Source: Maniola hyperantus
Lineage: Eukaryota > Arthropoda > Insecta > Lepidoptera > Nymphalidae
Direction of reading: 5' to 3'
Assembly (NCBI RefSeq): GCF_902806685.2
Contig: NC_048543.1
Span: 6,118,106-6,182,105 of the forward strand
Length of the DNA stretch: 64,000 nucleotides
Of this stretch, positions 35,640 to 46,514 are shown piece after piece (position 1 is the stretch's first letter; the number at the start of each line of letters is the position of its first letter). Both the position numbers and the translations under genes were made by a program. The notes under the pieces are model-generated. The model was given only the letters and a program-made list of their open reading frames with translations. It had not been told where the DNA came from and did not search any database.

Positions 35640-35830
35640 TTGTGGAATTAGGTTTTTTAAAAATCCCGTGGGAACTCTTTAATTTTCCGGGATAAAAAGT
35701 AGCCTATGTCACTCTCCCTGTCTTTATCTATACCCATGCAACAAATCATATCAATCCGTTGCACCGTGGCGTCGTGATTGAAGGACAAACCAACAAACAA
35801 ACACACTTTCGCATTTATAATAAGGGTACT
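35640..35830 (-). repeat. 'cgaagtcgcgggcatc' family repeat in the Sec6 3' flank
   Basis: Contains aaatcccgtgggaactcttt, gggataaaaagtagcctatg and cactttcgcatttataataa. It closely resembles the copy at 23335-23525. Confidence 0.65.
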
Positions 35831-35875
35831 GATATTATACGCCGATCAATAAAGTATTCGAAGTTACTATTCATA

Positions 35876-38800
35876 CTATAGGGTGAAATGTGAAAGAAGT
35901 CTGTCGTTAAAGATGATGTTTTTGAAGAGTTGAGGCGCGCCGGGATGCGGCGGCGCGCGCGGCGTTTGGCGCGAGGCGCGCACGTGAGCCACGGTGTCGC
36001 GCACGTGCGCGCGCGGCACGTCCCCGCGCAGTGCCAGCAGGCGCACCAGCTGCTCCTCCGACACGTCCGGGCACTTCTCCAGCAGCCCGTGCAGGTCCAG
36101 CGACAGCATCTCGATGTCCTGGCACCGCAGCACCTGAATGTACTGGTTGGTGAATACTTGTATACTGGTATAGCAAATGTAAAAACCATCTGCTGTCCAA
36201 AACATGCCCAACGAACAAACAAACCTCAAATATGTATTAGATTGGATAGAAGCGCGCCTTTCTAGAAGGTGCCTATTTACTCTTCTTTTGAAGATACCAA
36301 TATTATAGCTAGCGACATTAATATTATCCCCACGTCTGCTCGTGTGTTTAGACGGAAACGGAAACCTAGACGAATGTTCGCACCTTGGCAATCTGTTAAA
36401 AAAATTGGTCGGCAAAGATTCGAATACTAAGAATTACCTTTAGGACTATTTTGACACAGAACAATCAAGTCAATTCATTCTGTCAGCAAGTATTACCGTT
36501 CGGTGAACATAATTTAGTACGAGTTTTATTCCCATATCAGGTATTGACCTATTTTGTATAGTTCCCGAATGTTGAAGTACCACTTACCTCTGCCAAAACA
36601 CCCATAACTTCAAACGGCCAGTCCACGTTGACGCCCTCCGCATGTAACGCTATCTTTCTGAAGAAAGCTCTTATTTGATTAGCTTCCTTCACAATCTTAG
36701 CGGCGGCTTGTTGAGCTTCTTCTACCGTCTTAAAAGTTATCTTCTTTGACAACATTGCAGTTATATACTTTTTGTATACAAGATTCTGGGCCTCGTTTAT
36801 CACATATTCGAAGTTCTTTTCCCTTAAATGGTTATAGTCTTGGAAATAGTCCTCTAGTGTGACACAAATCGTGTCGACTGGTATAGTTGAAGTCATCCAT
36901 TTGATGGTAAATAAATCATCAAAATGTTCCTCCAAATCCAAAAATGCCTCTTCCAACAGAAATTTTGCTGCTTCATCTCTTAATGTCTGTAACAATGATT
37001 CTTGTGTTTATTCTGTAGAAATTGTTGGCGTCGTAGCGCATCGTTAGGCATGGTACAGCGAGCTCGATGACGTAGCGGCACCGCACCTCTTCACTCGTAC
37101 CTGGAAAGTATGCAGCAGGCGCTCGAAGCTACGCTCAGCGGGAGGGTGGTGCTTGGCGGGCGGCCAGCGCCGCGTCTGCGTCTGCTGCGCAAGCCGCACC
37201 ATCTGCTCGCAGTTGTTGACGATGGTGATCATGTGGTGCGTGAAGTACGCCAAGCGCGACCTGTCCGCGAAGTGGGCATTCTGTACGCAAAAGTACACGC
37301 TATGTAAGTTCTGCCTTATAGGTAGACTGCCGTGGCTCGTGGAGCGCAATAGACGCACGCGACGGTTCTGCCAACCCGGTTATGACATTCATGTGGAATT
37401 CGGATATATCCTGGAAAACCAGAGCTCCAAAAAATTATTTCCCATCTAGAATTTATGACTAAAATTAATATTGTCACCTAAATATATAACAGGAAAAGTT
37501 GACTGACTGACTGATCTATCAACGCACAGCTCAAACTATGGATGGATCGGGCTGAGATAGCTATTTTGACGTAGACATCCGCTAAGAAAGGATTTTTTTA
37601 AATTCAAACTCTAGGGGGGTAAAAAAGGGGTTTGAAATTGGTGTACTCCACGCGGACGATTGTAGCATAAATATACATATAAAAATTATCCTGATATGAC
37701 ACGGCCATAAGCTAGTCAACAATGAAATCGCGGATGCACTGACCAAAATATATTCACCCTCATAAAACTTTAAAATTAACACAGAAATAATGAAGTAAAT
37801 TGTGACGTTCTTGAAATTTTACAATACACTACCTTAAACTGTATGACTCCTTCTCTATACATGTTCCCATAACGCGTGACCTGCTCAACACTCAGCAAGA
37901 GGGCCTTGAATGTGATTTCCTTGCTTATAGTTTCCGTTACCTAAAAGAAAAGAAACCATTGTAACGCCAGTAGAAAAATATTACTTGACATCAACAAATT
38001 CGTCAACAGTCACAACACACACAGCATTCTTTTCCAAACTCATTCTGCCAGTTTCCTTTTTCTAAAATATCTGAAGATATGATCTTCAGATTTTAGAAAA
38101 AAAGAAGAAATAATAGCGTGCATGATCCAAGTATAACTTGTATAGCGTCTCCTCCACGACACGCATTCGTGCTAGCGCCACTGACCTGCAAGTTCTGGTC
38201 GATCATCTGGAAGATGATGACAGGCGCGTGCGTGTGGAAGGCGTTGGTGTGGGGTTCCACCTCGGGCGAGCGCTCGCCGGCCCACTCCGCACGCTCCGAC
38301 TCTAGCGTCTCCTCCACGACACACCTTCATGCTAGCGCCACTAACCTGCAAGTTCTGGTCGATCATCTGAAAGATGATGACAGGCGCGTGCGTGTGGAAG
38401 GCGTTGGTGTGGGGCTCCACCTCGGGCGAGCGCTCGCCGGCCCACTCCGCGCGCTCTGACTCCAGCGTCTTCTCCATCCATTCCATGTAATTGGACTCCA
38501 TTTTCTATTAAGTAAATTACATGAAATAAAAAAACATGCGCAGTCACCTTTACCCCCGGATGAACTAATACTTTTTGACGATTAGATATTAAAACGTTTA
38601 AAATAAAAATAAATGAGTCATGATGTAATGTAATACCTCAATAGTTTTAAAAATGAGTTGTATCATAGCAAATAAAACATGTATTGTGCTTTTAATTTAT
38701 GGCACTATTTGGTACTATAAAACACCTAGATAATAGATGGCGGCGACAAAAAAGCTGTCCTTTTTGGCAGCCATTTTAAATTTTGCAGTAACGGCATTCC

Positions 38801-41800
38801 GAACCAGTGGTAAATTAAACTAGTTAACGATTCAAAAGAACTTGTAATAAGTGTACTTGAATAAAATAAATTCTATTCTATATTCTAAATAGGGTCGCAT
38901 TACTTCCATCCCAAAAAAGAGCAATTCGACCCTAAAAGTTTTACTTCAAACATAGTAGCCGCGTGTACACCCGAAGGAAGTTACTTTTTGGACAACCACA
39001 GGTGAGGCTCACGGTGTATGCAAGGTAAGCCCAATACAAACAAAAGCCTGTCCAATAAAAAGTAACAATAAGCCCAGGTTGGCAGGTTGGTTGAGTCACT
39101 CTGACCCAAACTGACACAGATTCAATCTGATCCAATTTAATTTAATCTAACTTACATATGACCCATTCTGACCTAATCCAAATCCATTATGTAAATCTAT
39201 TCCACTCCCCCACCCTATACATCTAAAGTGTCTTTATCTTAAAGTCAAAAATTATCGTCTGTCTTAACATTAATATTGAATAAAAAGTGTATGGGATTAG
39301 AAGTCACATTTACGACTTAGATTTCGTAAGTTTGAACCATAATGCAGACCTATCCTCCGTAAGGCTCAAGAAGCACCAGACTAGAAATTTAATTTTAAAA
39401 TGATACATCAATACAATGGTGCTGATTCTGAGCACACCTAAAATTAAGAGTATTTGCATTTTCTTCTTACTAATGTAATATGAAAAGGACAAACAAAGTT
39501 TGACAGTTTAAAATTTAATTTAGAGCTGTCAAACCTCGTGACTTTAGCTGTCAGTCGTGAGCCTATTGTTTAAATTCGTAGCGTGCACTAAAATTTAAGA
39601 ATCTTTAAATGTAAAATTCGTGCTCCGTCCTTTTTTAGCAATATTAAAAAGAAAAAGATGCAAATACTCTAAATTTAGTTTGGAGAAAGACAAGAGAATC
39701 GGCGCCATTGACAACATTAATTTACCTGTAAATATTCATCCTGTAACTTCTGCATTATTTCATCAGTCAGTAATGGTGGCAGAGTGGAAACATCCACACT
39801 GACTTTCGGGCTGCCCATCAACTCGGGACCAGGATATGTGTTCAGAATCCATGATAACAAAGTAACATACTCATTACCTTCTAAACCAGTCTGGACTATT
39901 TCTTGTAACTAAAAATAAAGTTTCATACAGTAATACTTTTCACCAAACCGCCGCGCCCACCAACTAAAACTACCATAAGTCCCAAGAAAAAAATTGTCAC
40001 AGATTTTATCAATTTTGATTTGAGTGTCATCTCATGCTTGGGAATTCTAAAAAGCTGTGATAGCCTTGTGGTTAGGACGTCTGCCATCTAATCGGAGGTT
40101 GGGGGTACGATCCCAGGCACGCACCTCATCTTTCGGAGTTACACAACTCACTGCTAGTGAAGGAAAACATCGTGAGGAAACCTGCATACCTGAGAGTTCT
40201 CCATAATGTTCTCAAAGGTGTCAACCAATCCGCACATGGCCAGCGTGGTAGACTATGGCCAAACCCTTCTCACTCTGCGTGGAGACCCGTGCTCTGTAGT
40301 GAGCTGGCGATGGGTTGATCATAATGATGATGATGGGATTTCTAAAATAAACGACAAAAAATCAAGTTTACCAACTCGCGGACAGTGCCCTGATTATCAA
40401 ACGTTACAAGTCTTGTATTACAAGCGTTTCTCTTGTAAATTTGTGCATTTTTACAACAATGCGTTTATCAAAACTACACTTGTAAACTACAAGCTACAAG
40501 TAATATCACTTGTAATACAAGTGTTTTTCACACTTGTATTTGTGGTTTTGTTCATCAAAAATGCCTTTGTAACTTGTAACTTGTAACGAAAAAGTTGTAG
40601 AGCCTCCGTTGACTCTTAATTTATTTTACAAGTTGTATGCAAGTATGATATTGTATAAAAGAATAATTAAATTATCTAGTACCTAGTAGTAAATAGGTAA
40701 AATAACTATAAAATAATTCAAAGGTGTAATTTTATTAAACTTATCAATGGTGCTCTTCTTAAATTTGACCAAAACGTGTCTCATGTACATACGAGTATGC
40801 TGGCATAATCTTTTTCGGCAGATACAAGTCCAAGCGACTGACATAGCAATAGTATCTCTTTCCACTCTGCTATTTTTTGGTCTTTAGATAATTTATCAGT
40901 AAATGCGCCAAATAAAATATCTTTTTTGTCACGAATTACTTAATTGAAGAATAATTGTAACTTTCGAATCAGATTTCGCCATTTTTTGCAGTGTAATTCG
41001 AATAGCGAAATTTTTTAAAGTCTATCTATTTTTCCAAATTTTAAGTCTAACCTTAATTCACGAAAAAGAATGTAATATTTTTAATTTAAACTTTTTGTGT
41101 AGGTACTTCCTGTTGATGTACCGAAATAGAATAAATAAAAATAGGTAGGTAAATAAAATAAGAAGCAACAGGTTTTACAAATAGGTTATTTAACACAAAA
41201 TTAAATTATTTGAAAAAAAAATATTTTTAACAATAACTTGACTAGTTATGGTACCGTAATTTCTATTTTATCGACATTTATTACGGTTGAAAAATTATTT
41301 TGCAATTTAGCAAAAATAAAGTGTTATAAATTAAAAATACAAGTTCTACAAGTCTTGTAAAATCCTACAAGTCTCTTGAAATTATTTGATGAACATAATT
41401 TACAAGAGTTTGTAAAAAAGTTCTTGTAACTTGTAACTTGTGAGCTTGTAGACTTGTAATGTTTGATAAACAGGGCACAGGATGTATGTTTAGAATCCAT
41501 AATAACAAAGTTGCATACTGATTAGTAATGACTGTATATTTTTCTTGTAACTAAAAAATAAAGTTTCACAGTATGTACTAATACATTCCATCAAACCAAG
41601 ACCATCATAATTCACAAGAAAATACCATCACAGTTTTATCGATTCCAACGATTTGAGTAAATCAGTCATTTATAAGAATGATATTTCATCAACTTCCAAA
41701 TGAAATATTTCACGCTAATGACCTGATGTTTTTTAAAATAGATTAGATTAGATTTATTTTTTCATGTACATTACACCAATAAACAACAAAATCAAGTTTA

Positions 41801-44800
41801 AATTATGAAACTTACACTAGTGGATAAGCAGGTGTGATACATATTGACGTATTTATTGACGATGTCGTAATGGGGCGGGAAGCATGGAACGCATAAAGTC
41901 TTAACCACCATCAGATCTTCTAGAATGAGCTGCCTCGTCAATTCCAGGTAGCGTATTAGCCATAACTTGTTATCCTCGCGCTCGTCCACGCGAGTCCCCT
42001 CCACGCGTTGAGCGGTGACGCGCTCTAATACTTCAAAAGCTTTCGTGCGCCAGTTCTTCGGTCTTCCAGGTGGCATAAATCCTGATTGGTCTTGTTGCTG
42101 AAAAAATCGACAAATTAGATACATTTATTTAATCCAAGTGAAGCGTAGATAGAGTAATAAAGGTAGATGCAGGAACGTTTGCTTTCTCATTCGCACTAAA
42201 AAGAGAGCACAGATAAAGTTACTAATGTGATAAACAGAGACACAGCTAACCTATTTTTTGTCCCTTATCGTGTAACTGGTTGTTTTCAAGAATACATACA
42301 AGGAGTTGCAAAACAAACTTTGAGAATTCGTGGCGTAATTGTATTTCTCATGAGTTATTTACTTGTTTTCACATAAAAAACGTTTAATACAAATATTGTT
42401 GATCGGTTAATACAAATATTGACTACTAAACAATGGTAATAACTGTCGTGTTATTCATCGTTACGTCGTGCTATCGCTATCTCATACGCGGTTACACAGT
42501 ACTTACATCTACCTATTATTCTATCTACGAAGTGAAGCTATTGTTATACTACATCTCTTAATGACCCAATAGTTTAAAAAAAGATCACAAATTCATTGCT
42601 TTAGAAATTATAACATAATTTGGTAAAACAGTTTCATGGCTCGCCTGATTCCCATCCAATTTTGGTTCCTACAGTTTACTTTAATAGGTAACATGACTTT
42701 GTAAAAGTCTGCCCTCTTATTTATGATCGTTACATTCTGTAGAATTACATTTCTCTGAATACACGAGAAAATCTTCTACATTTTACTCTTTCACCATTAT
42801 TTTTTATAAGGATAGACATATTTCAAGGATCACAAATTTCAAAATAAATATAACTTTCTTATATTTATAGTTGTCGGGCATAATTGAATATTCATTGAAT
42901 ATTCAGTGTAATATGTTTGTATGGAGAATCACGTATGAAGTGTAATCTTTTAAGTCACAGGCAATCCTAATTCCTAACTTAGGAGTTCCTAGTTCAACAG
43001 GAAGCAAAACTGTAAGTTCATGTTTATACCTAATCAATAAATAATTAAATACATTATTAGCAAGAAAATCGCGTCTTGTTTACCTGAAGTGCCATCTGAT
43101 CTCTCTTCTCTTCCCTCTCAATAATTCTAAGAGCTGTTACAATGACCGTCGGCTCCTTTCGTACAGTGTTCAAAGTTCTCTCTAAAATAAGTTTGATCTG
43201 CTTTTCTAACAAATTGGAGACTGCCTCAACATCCTCAAAGTAGGCTTTGAGCATGATTTTATCATGAGAGGACTGATTTGGTAACCTGTGTAGCTCATAC
43301 AGTAGATCATCTCTTGAATTCTCCAAATCACTGAGACACTGTAATGTAAAAATGCATAAAAAAGATTTCTGCTGTACACAATCTTTGAACAAAACTATGA
43401 AAGATTTGATATAGTGGTATCCTTTTCCGCAGGGAGCGTTATGAAAGAGATGGCAATACATTTTGAACTGTCATTTAAATTTAGTTAAGAGATTGTGTAC
43501 AACAGAATTAGCTACATTACTTGTACAACTATTCAGTCATATGATGCCTGCGATATGAACTTCGTGAATTTAGTTTTACTTATAATCCCGTGGGAACGAT
43601 TTGATTTTCTGGAATAAAGAGTAACTAATGTCCATCTCCAGGATGCCAGCTACCTCTTTACTAAAATTTCGTCAAAATCGGTTAAGCGGATGGGCCGCGC
43701 AAAGGTAACAGGCAGACACACTTTCGCATTTATATCTAACTAGCAGATGTCCGCGACTTCGTCCGCGTACTGGTTTCTCATGAGATCTGAAATTTTCCCG
43801 CTGCAAAAGGCCTCACTTACCTACTCACTCAGTCTCACCTTAAGACACGGAACCCAGAATACCTAAATGCCAATTTTCATATCTCTAACTTCAAAAACAT
43901 AGGATTTTCATATAACCCTTCCACCCACATTTTACTCCCTTAGGGGGGAATTTAGTTAGATCCTTTCTTATCTGATACCTACCCCCTAGAAAAAGCCTAC
44001 ATTACAAACTTCAAGTAAAATAACAATTGTTAAAACTTTTCTATAAAAACATTGCCCCCCTATTTTACCACCCTTAAGGGGGGAATTTCCCAAATTGAAT
44101 TATACAGATCTTTATTGTTTAAAGCTAATAACCTAAATGTCGATTTTCACGTCTCTAACTCCAAAAACAATGGACTTTCATACAACCTTCGACCCCCTCT
44201 TTCACTCCCTTAGGGGGGGAATTTAGTAAGATCCTTTCTTATCTAATACCTACCCCCTAGAAAGAACCTACCTTCCAAATTTCAAGTAAAAATAACAATA
44301 GTTAAAACTTTTCTATAAAAACTTCTCCCCCCTATTTTACTATTAGGGGGGAATTTCCTAAATTGACTTATATAATTTTTTATTATTTAAAGCTAATAAC
44401 CTAAATGTCGAACTCCTAAAACAAAGGACTTTCATACAACCTTCGACCCCCCCCTAAGGTTGTGAATTTTTCAAAACCGTTTCTTAGCTGACACCTACGT
44501 CCTAGAAAAAACCTACTTTCCAAATTTCAAGTTTGTAGGCTTTTAGTTTCTGAGATTTCGTGATTAGTCAGTCAGTCTGTCAGTAAGTGAGTGAGTGGTA
44601 TTTCTCTTTTATATATTTAGATATCTGGTTTTCTTTAGATTTGTGATAAGTATGTATGACAGCTGAGCCTTCACAGTCTATGATAAATATACAGTTACAG
44701 TCGATTGCAGAGAAAAATAAATATACAAAATACAAAATAACTTGTAAAGTGCATACTTTGCAGTACTGTGTGAGCTTCACCAGCCAAGCAACTGAGATAT

Positions 44801-46514
44801 TCCAAGCATGCACAGTCGTAATTTTTAGGGTTCCGTACCTGAAGGTTGCCAACAGGACCCTATTACTAAGACCACTGTCCATCCATTCGTCTATCCATCT
44901 GTCTGTCAGTGGGCTGTATTTTGTGATAGGTATATAGGAAGAAAGATGAAATTTTACAGAATGTGTAATAACAAATAATAAAAATTTCAAAATTACTGCT
45001 ACAAAAATTAAAAAATATTATTTCTTGTACGATGGTACGGAACCTTTCGTGAGCGAATCCGATTCGCACTTGACCGATTTTATTATAGCGAGATCTGTAC
45101 CTGATGGGCATGTAGAAGTTTCCCCTCACCAATCCATTGGTTGGTTTTAGCAACACTTTCAGGTACAGTAAAAATGTGTTTCAAACTGTCCATAGCCGTC
45201 ACGTATTGCGAGTGCCGAGAATCCTCCTCTCTCACAGCCTGAAGGGAGGCTACAAGGGGTGGCACACTCCTTAATAGTTCTTCTAGTTCATCCATTCTAT
45301 AAACAGTAGTAGTACTATCTAGTAAAACTGGTTCAAATAGGTATCTGATTGTAACATTGTAGATTTAGAATTGCCCATTTTTGTGCTTTAAGATTTTATT
45401 GCATTACTGCATTGACTTGCACTTTAATTTTGTTTCCTTTATTTTCTACTAACTGATGCCCGCGACTTCGTACTCTCTGATTTTCTTTCTCTTCTCTATG
45501 TCACTGTATAGGTCTTAAACTATACCACTACAAAAAATCACGTCTATCCGTTGCGACGTGATTGAAGGACAAACCAACAAACCAACACACTTTCGCATTT
45601 ATAATAGGGGTAGTAATTTTTATTATGTCAAAGTTACAAATTTTAACAAGAAAGTAAAATAGTGTAAAGCACAATAAGTTGAAATATAAAAAATAATAGA
45701 TGATGCCTGTAATTTCGTCCGCATAAGTTTCGGTTTTTCAAAATCCTGTGGGATCTGAAAAACTGTTTGATTTTCCGGGACGAAAAGTAGCCTATATCCA
45801 TCTCTGGGAATATGAATTAATTAACGGTTCATTATCATGATCAACCCATCACCGGCTCACTACAGAGCGCGGGTCTCCTCTCAAAGTGAGAAGGGTTTTG
45901 GCCATAGTCTACCACGCTGGCCATGTGCGGATTAGTAGACTTCACACACCTTTGAGAACATTATGGAGAACTCTCAGGCATACATGTTTCCTTACGATGT
46001 TTTCCTTCACCATTAAAGCAAGTGATATTTAATTAATTAAAACGCACATAACTCAGAAAAGAGGAGGCGCGTGCCCGGGATCGAACCCCCGACCTCCGAT
46101 TAGAAGGCGGACGTCCTAACCACTAGGCTATCACAGCTTATGCTATCACAGCTTATTAATTGCATTGCAACACAATTAACGGTTACAGATAGATAAATGA
46201 ATTACTTTGAATCAATTTGATGCACATCTTCCAGACATTCCTGTAATTGTCTCAAGCCAACACTAACTCCATCCAGTTTTCCTTGAACAGCAGACTTGAG
46301 TTGTGCCTCAATAGATGCTTTCTTATGAGTTATTCTCTTCTTGTATTGCTCTACCTAAAATATTTTCAAAATAAAGCTTGACATAATAACGATTATTATT
46401 GATATAAGACGAGAAACTTACTTTCTCTAACTGCCCTGGTCTCTGCATCATATTCATCACCATCTTTTCAGCCGCCGCTTTCGATTCTTCTTCAATTTCG
46501 TCCATAGTGCTCAT
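35876..46514 (-). CDS. Sec6: Exocyst complex subunit Sec6
   Basis: Eleven exons: 46422-46514, 46206-46354, 45101-45296, 43084-43338, 41816-42097, 39726-39908, 38346-38504, 37833-37940, 37101-37280, 36588-36986, 35876-36133. All phases agree; total 753 residues, the family length (about 745-755). Recognisable stretches are the N-terminal coiled coil (MDEIEEESKAAAEKMVMNMM), SLKHIFTVPES, QIKLILERTLNTVRKEPT, RPKNWRTKAFEVLERVT, LLSWILNTYPGPELMG, PVIIFQMIDQNLQ, ITIVNNCEQMV, FDDLFTIKWM and CPDVSEEQLVRLLALRGD near the C-terminus. Sec6 (EXOC3) is one of eight exocyst subunits that tether secretory vesicles to the plasma membrane and contact SNAREs. The introns carry two partial exon duplications, described separately. 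The last exon and the exons near 37.1-37.3 and 38.4 kb are very GC-rich beside AT-rich introns. Confidence 0.95.
37482..37680 (+). repeat. 'ctgactgatctatcaacgc' family repeat in a Sec6 intron
   Basis: gactgactgactgatctatc, gctcaaactatggatggatc, aagaaaggatttttttaaat and ccacgcggacgattgtagca mark this copy; about 20 bases of the consensus after 'gggctga' are missing. Confidence 0.65.
38142..38345 (-). pseudogene. Tandem partial duplicate of Sec6 exon 7
   Basis: About 160 bases starting tagcgtctcctccacgacac recur almost unchanged from about 38302, giving a second copy of the 3' four-fifths of exon 38346-38504 with its own donor (GTCAGTGG, against GTTAGTGG in the functional copy). The downstream copy keeps ERSPEVEPHTNAFHTHAPV and MIDQNLQ but lacks the exon's first ten codons. 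No AG acceptor precedes it in the required phase, and reading straight through from the functional copy shifts the frame. It should therefore be spliced out as intron. Confidence 0.8.
40050..40336 (+). mobile_element. Complete tRNA-headed SINE
   Basis: Head: agctgtgatagccttgtggt and gtacgatcccaggcacgcac, tRNA-like A and B boxes. Body: catcgtgaggaaacctgcat, ttctccataatgttctcaaa, cagcgtggtagactatggcc. Tail: gcgatgggttgatcataatg with GATGAT repeats. An inverted copy lies at 45830-46140. The A/B-box spacing suits a Pol III promoter, as expected for a SINE. Confidence 0.75.
40386..41477. mobile_element. 1.1-kb DNA transposon with CTTGTA-rich ends
   Basis: The left end TGCCCTGATTATCAAACGTT then ACAAGTC is mirrored by gacttgtaatgtttgataaa then cagggca, about 30-base inverted ends with three mismatches. 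CAG (40383-40385 and 41478-41480) flanks both sides as a likely 3-bp target duplication. The first and last 150-200 bases are packed with cttgta/tacaag motifs (such as acttgtaacttgtaacttgt near 41420). The interior, 40600-41330, is AT-rich and has no transposase. Sub-terminal short repeats like these serve as transposase-binding sites in hAT and CACTA elements. The superfamily is unclear. Confidence 0.7.
41478..41665 (-). pseudogene. Diverged duplicate of Sec6 exon 6, split by a transposon
   Basis: aggatgtatgtttagaatcc and aataacaaagttgcatactg match the functional exon 39726-39908 (aggatatgtgttcagaatcc, gataacaaagtaacatact). The similarity runs on through the splice acceptor and about 120 bases of intron. 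On the minus strand it reads LQEKYT and NQYATLLLWILNIHP against LQEIVQ and NEYVTLLSWILNTYP. It stops at the transposon 40386-41477 and resumes for about 15 bases on the other side (ccaactcgcggacag against tcaactcgggaccag). The copy is 5' of the functional exon. Confidence 0.75.
42144..42529 (-). mobile_element. 386-bp MITE with 8-bp target duplication, copy 2
   Basis: Flanked by AAGTGAAG at 42136-42143 and 42530-42537. Same element as 27885-28270, inverted and nearly identical, with ends cgtagatagagtaataaagg and cctattattctatctacg. It sits in intron 4 of Sec6, about 45 bases upstream (minus-strand sense) of exon 41816-42097. Confidence 0.85.
43370..43515. mobile_element. MITE, 'gtacaatctctaaacta' family, diverged copy
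   Basis: ctgtacacaatctttgaac at the left and gttaagagattgtgtacaac with agaattagctac at the right match the ends of 20232-20392. The internal gaaagagatggcaataca also matches. Confidence 0.55.
43545..43800 (-). repeat. 'cgaagtcgcgggcatc' repeat copies
   Basis: A minus-oriented copy at 43545-43733 (cccgtgggaacgatttgatt to cactttcgcatttatatc), followed at once by another start, ctagcagatgtccgcgactt. Confidence 0.6.
43861..44580 (-). repeat. Tandem array, unit about 269 bp, in a Sec6 intron
   Basis: The phrase acctaaatg(c/t)c(a/g) occurs at 43861, 44131 and 44399, so units are about 270 and 268 bases. Each carries cccttagggggg-type runs, gatcctttcttatct, ctaccccctagaaa and aaagctaataacctaaatg. 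The third unit is shortened. The sequence is a diverged minus-oriented member of the 'ctgactgatctatcaacgc' family, with 'cagtcagtctgtcag' at its edge near 44570. Confidence 0.75.
44825..45085 (-). repeat. 'gggttccgtacc' interspersed repeat
   Basis: Starts ttttagggttccgtacctga, includes ctatccatctgtctgtcagt and ends gtgagcgaatccgattcgca then cttgaccga. It stops about 25 bases before exon 3 of Sec6. Confidence 0.7.
45452..46155 (-). repeat. Two 'cgaagtcgcgggcatc' pieces and an inverted full SINE
   Basis: 45452-45615 and 45698-45800 are minus-oriented pieces (tgatgcccgcgacttcgtac; tgatgcctgtaatttcgtcc). 45830-46140 is the reverse complement of the SINE at 40050-40336, running from atcatgatcaacccatcacc to gtgcccgggatcgaaccccc and aggctatcacagctta. 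A 15-base duplication, tatcacagcttatgc, closes it. Confidence 0.7.

Noticed and set aside
35815..36415. Several long overlapping frames on both strands
   Set aside because: Shadows caused by the GC-rich last Sec6 exon; only the frame ending at 35876 continues the family sequence.
38093..38547. Frames reading through both copies of Sec6 exon 7
   Set aside because: They shift out of the family frame after the first copy and cross splice donors.
40050..40125. tRNA gene candidate
   Set aside because: Continues into a repeated body and tail with an inverted copy at 45.8-46.1 kb, so it is a SINE.
43861..44580. CRISPR-like regular repetition
   Set aside because: Units are about 269 bases with no short conserved repeat and unique spacer structure; the host is a eukaryote.
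44580..45156. Overlapping frames on both strands with repeated Trp/Asp-rich stretches
   Set aside because: Arise from the ctgtctgtcagt segment of an interspersed repeat.
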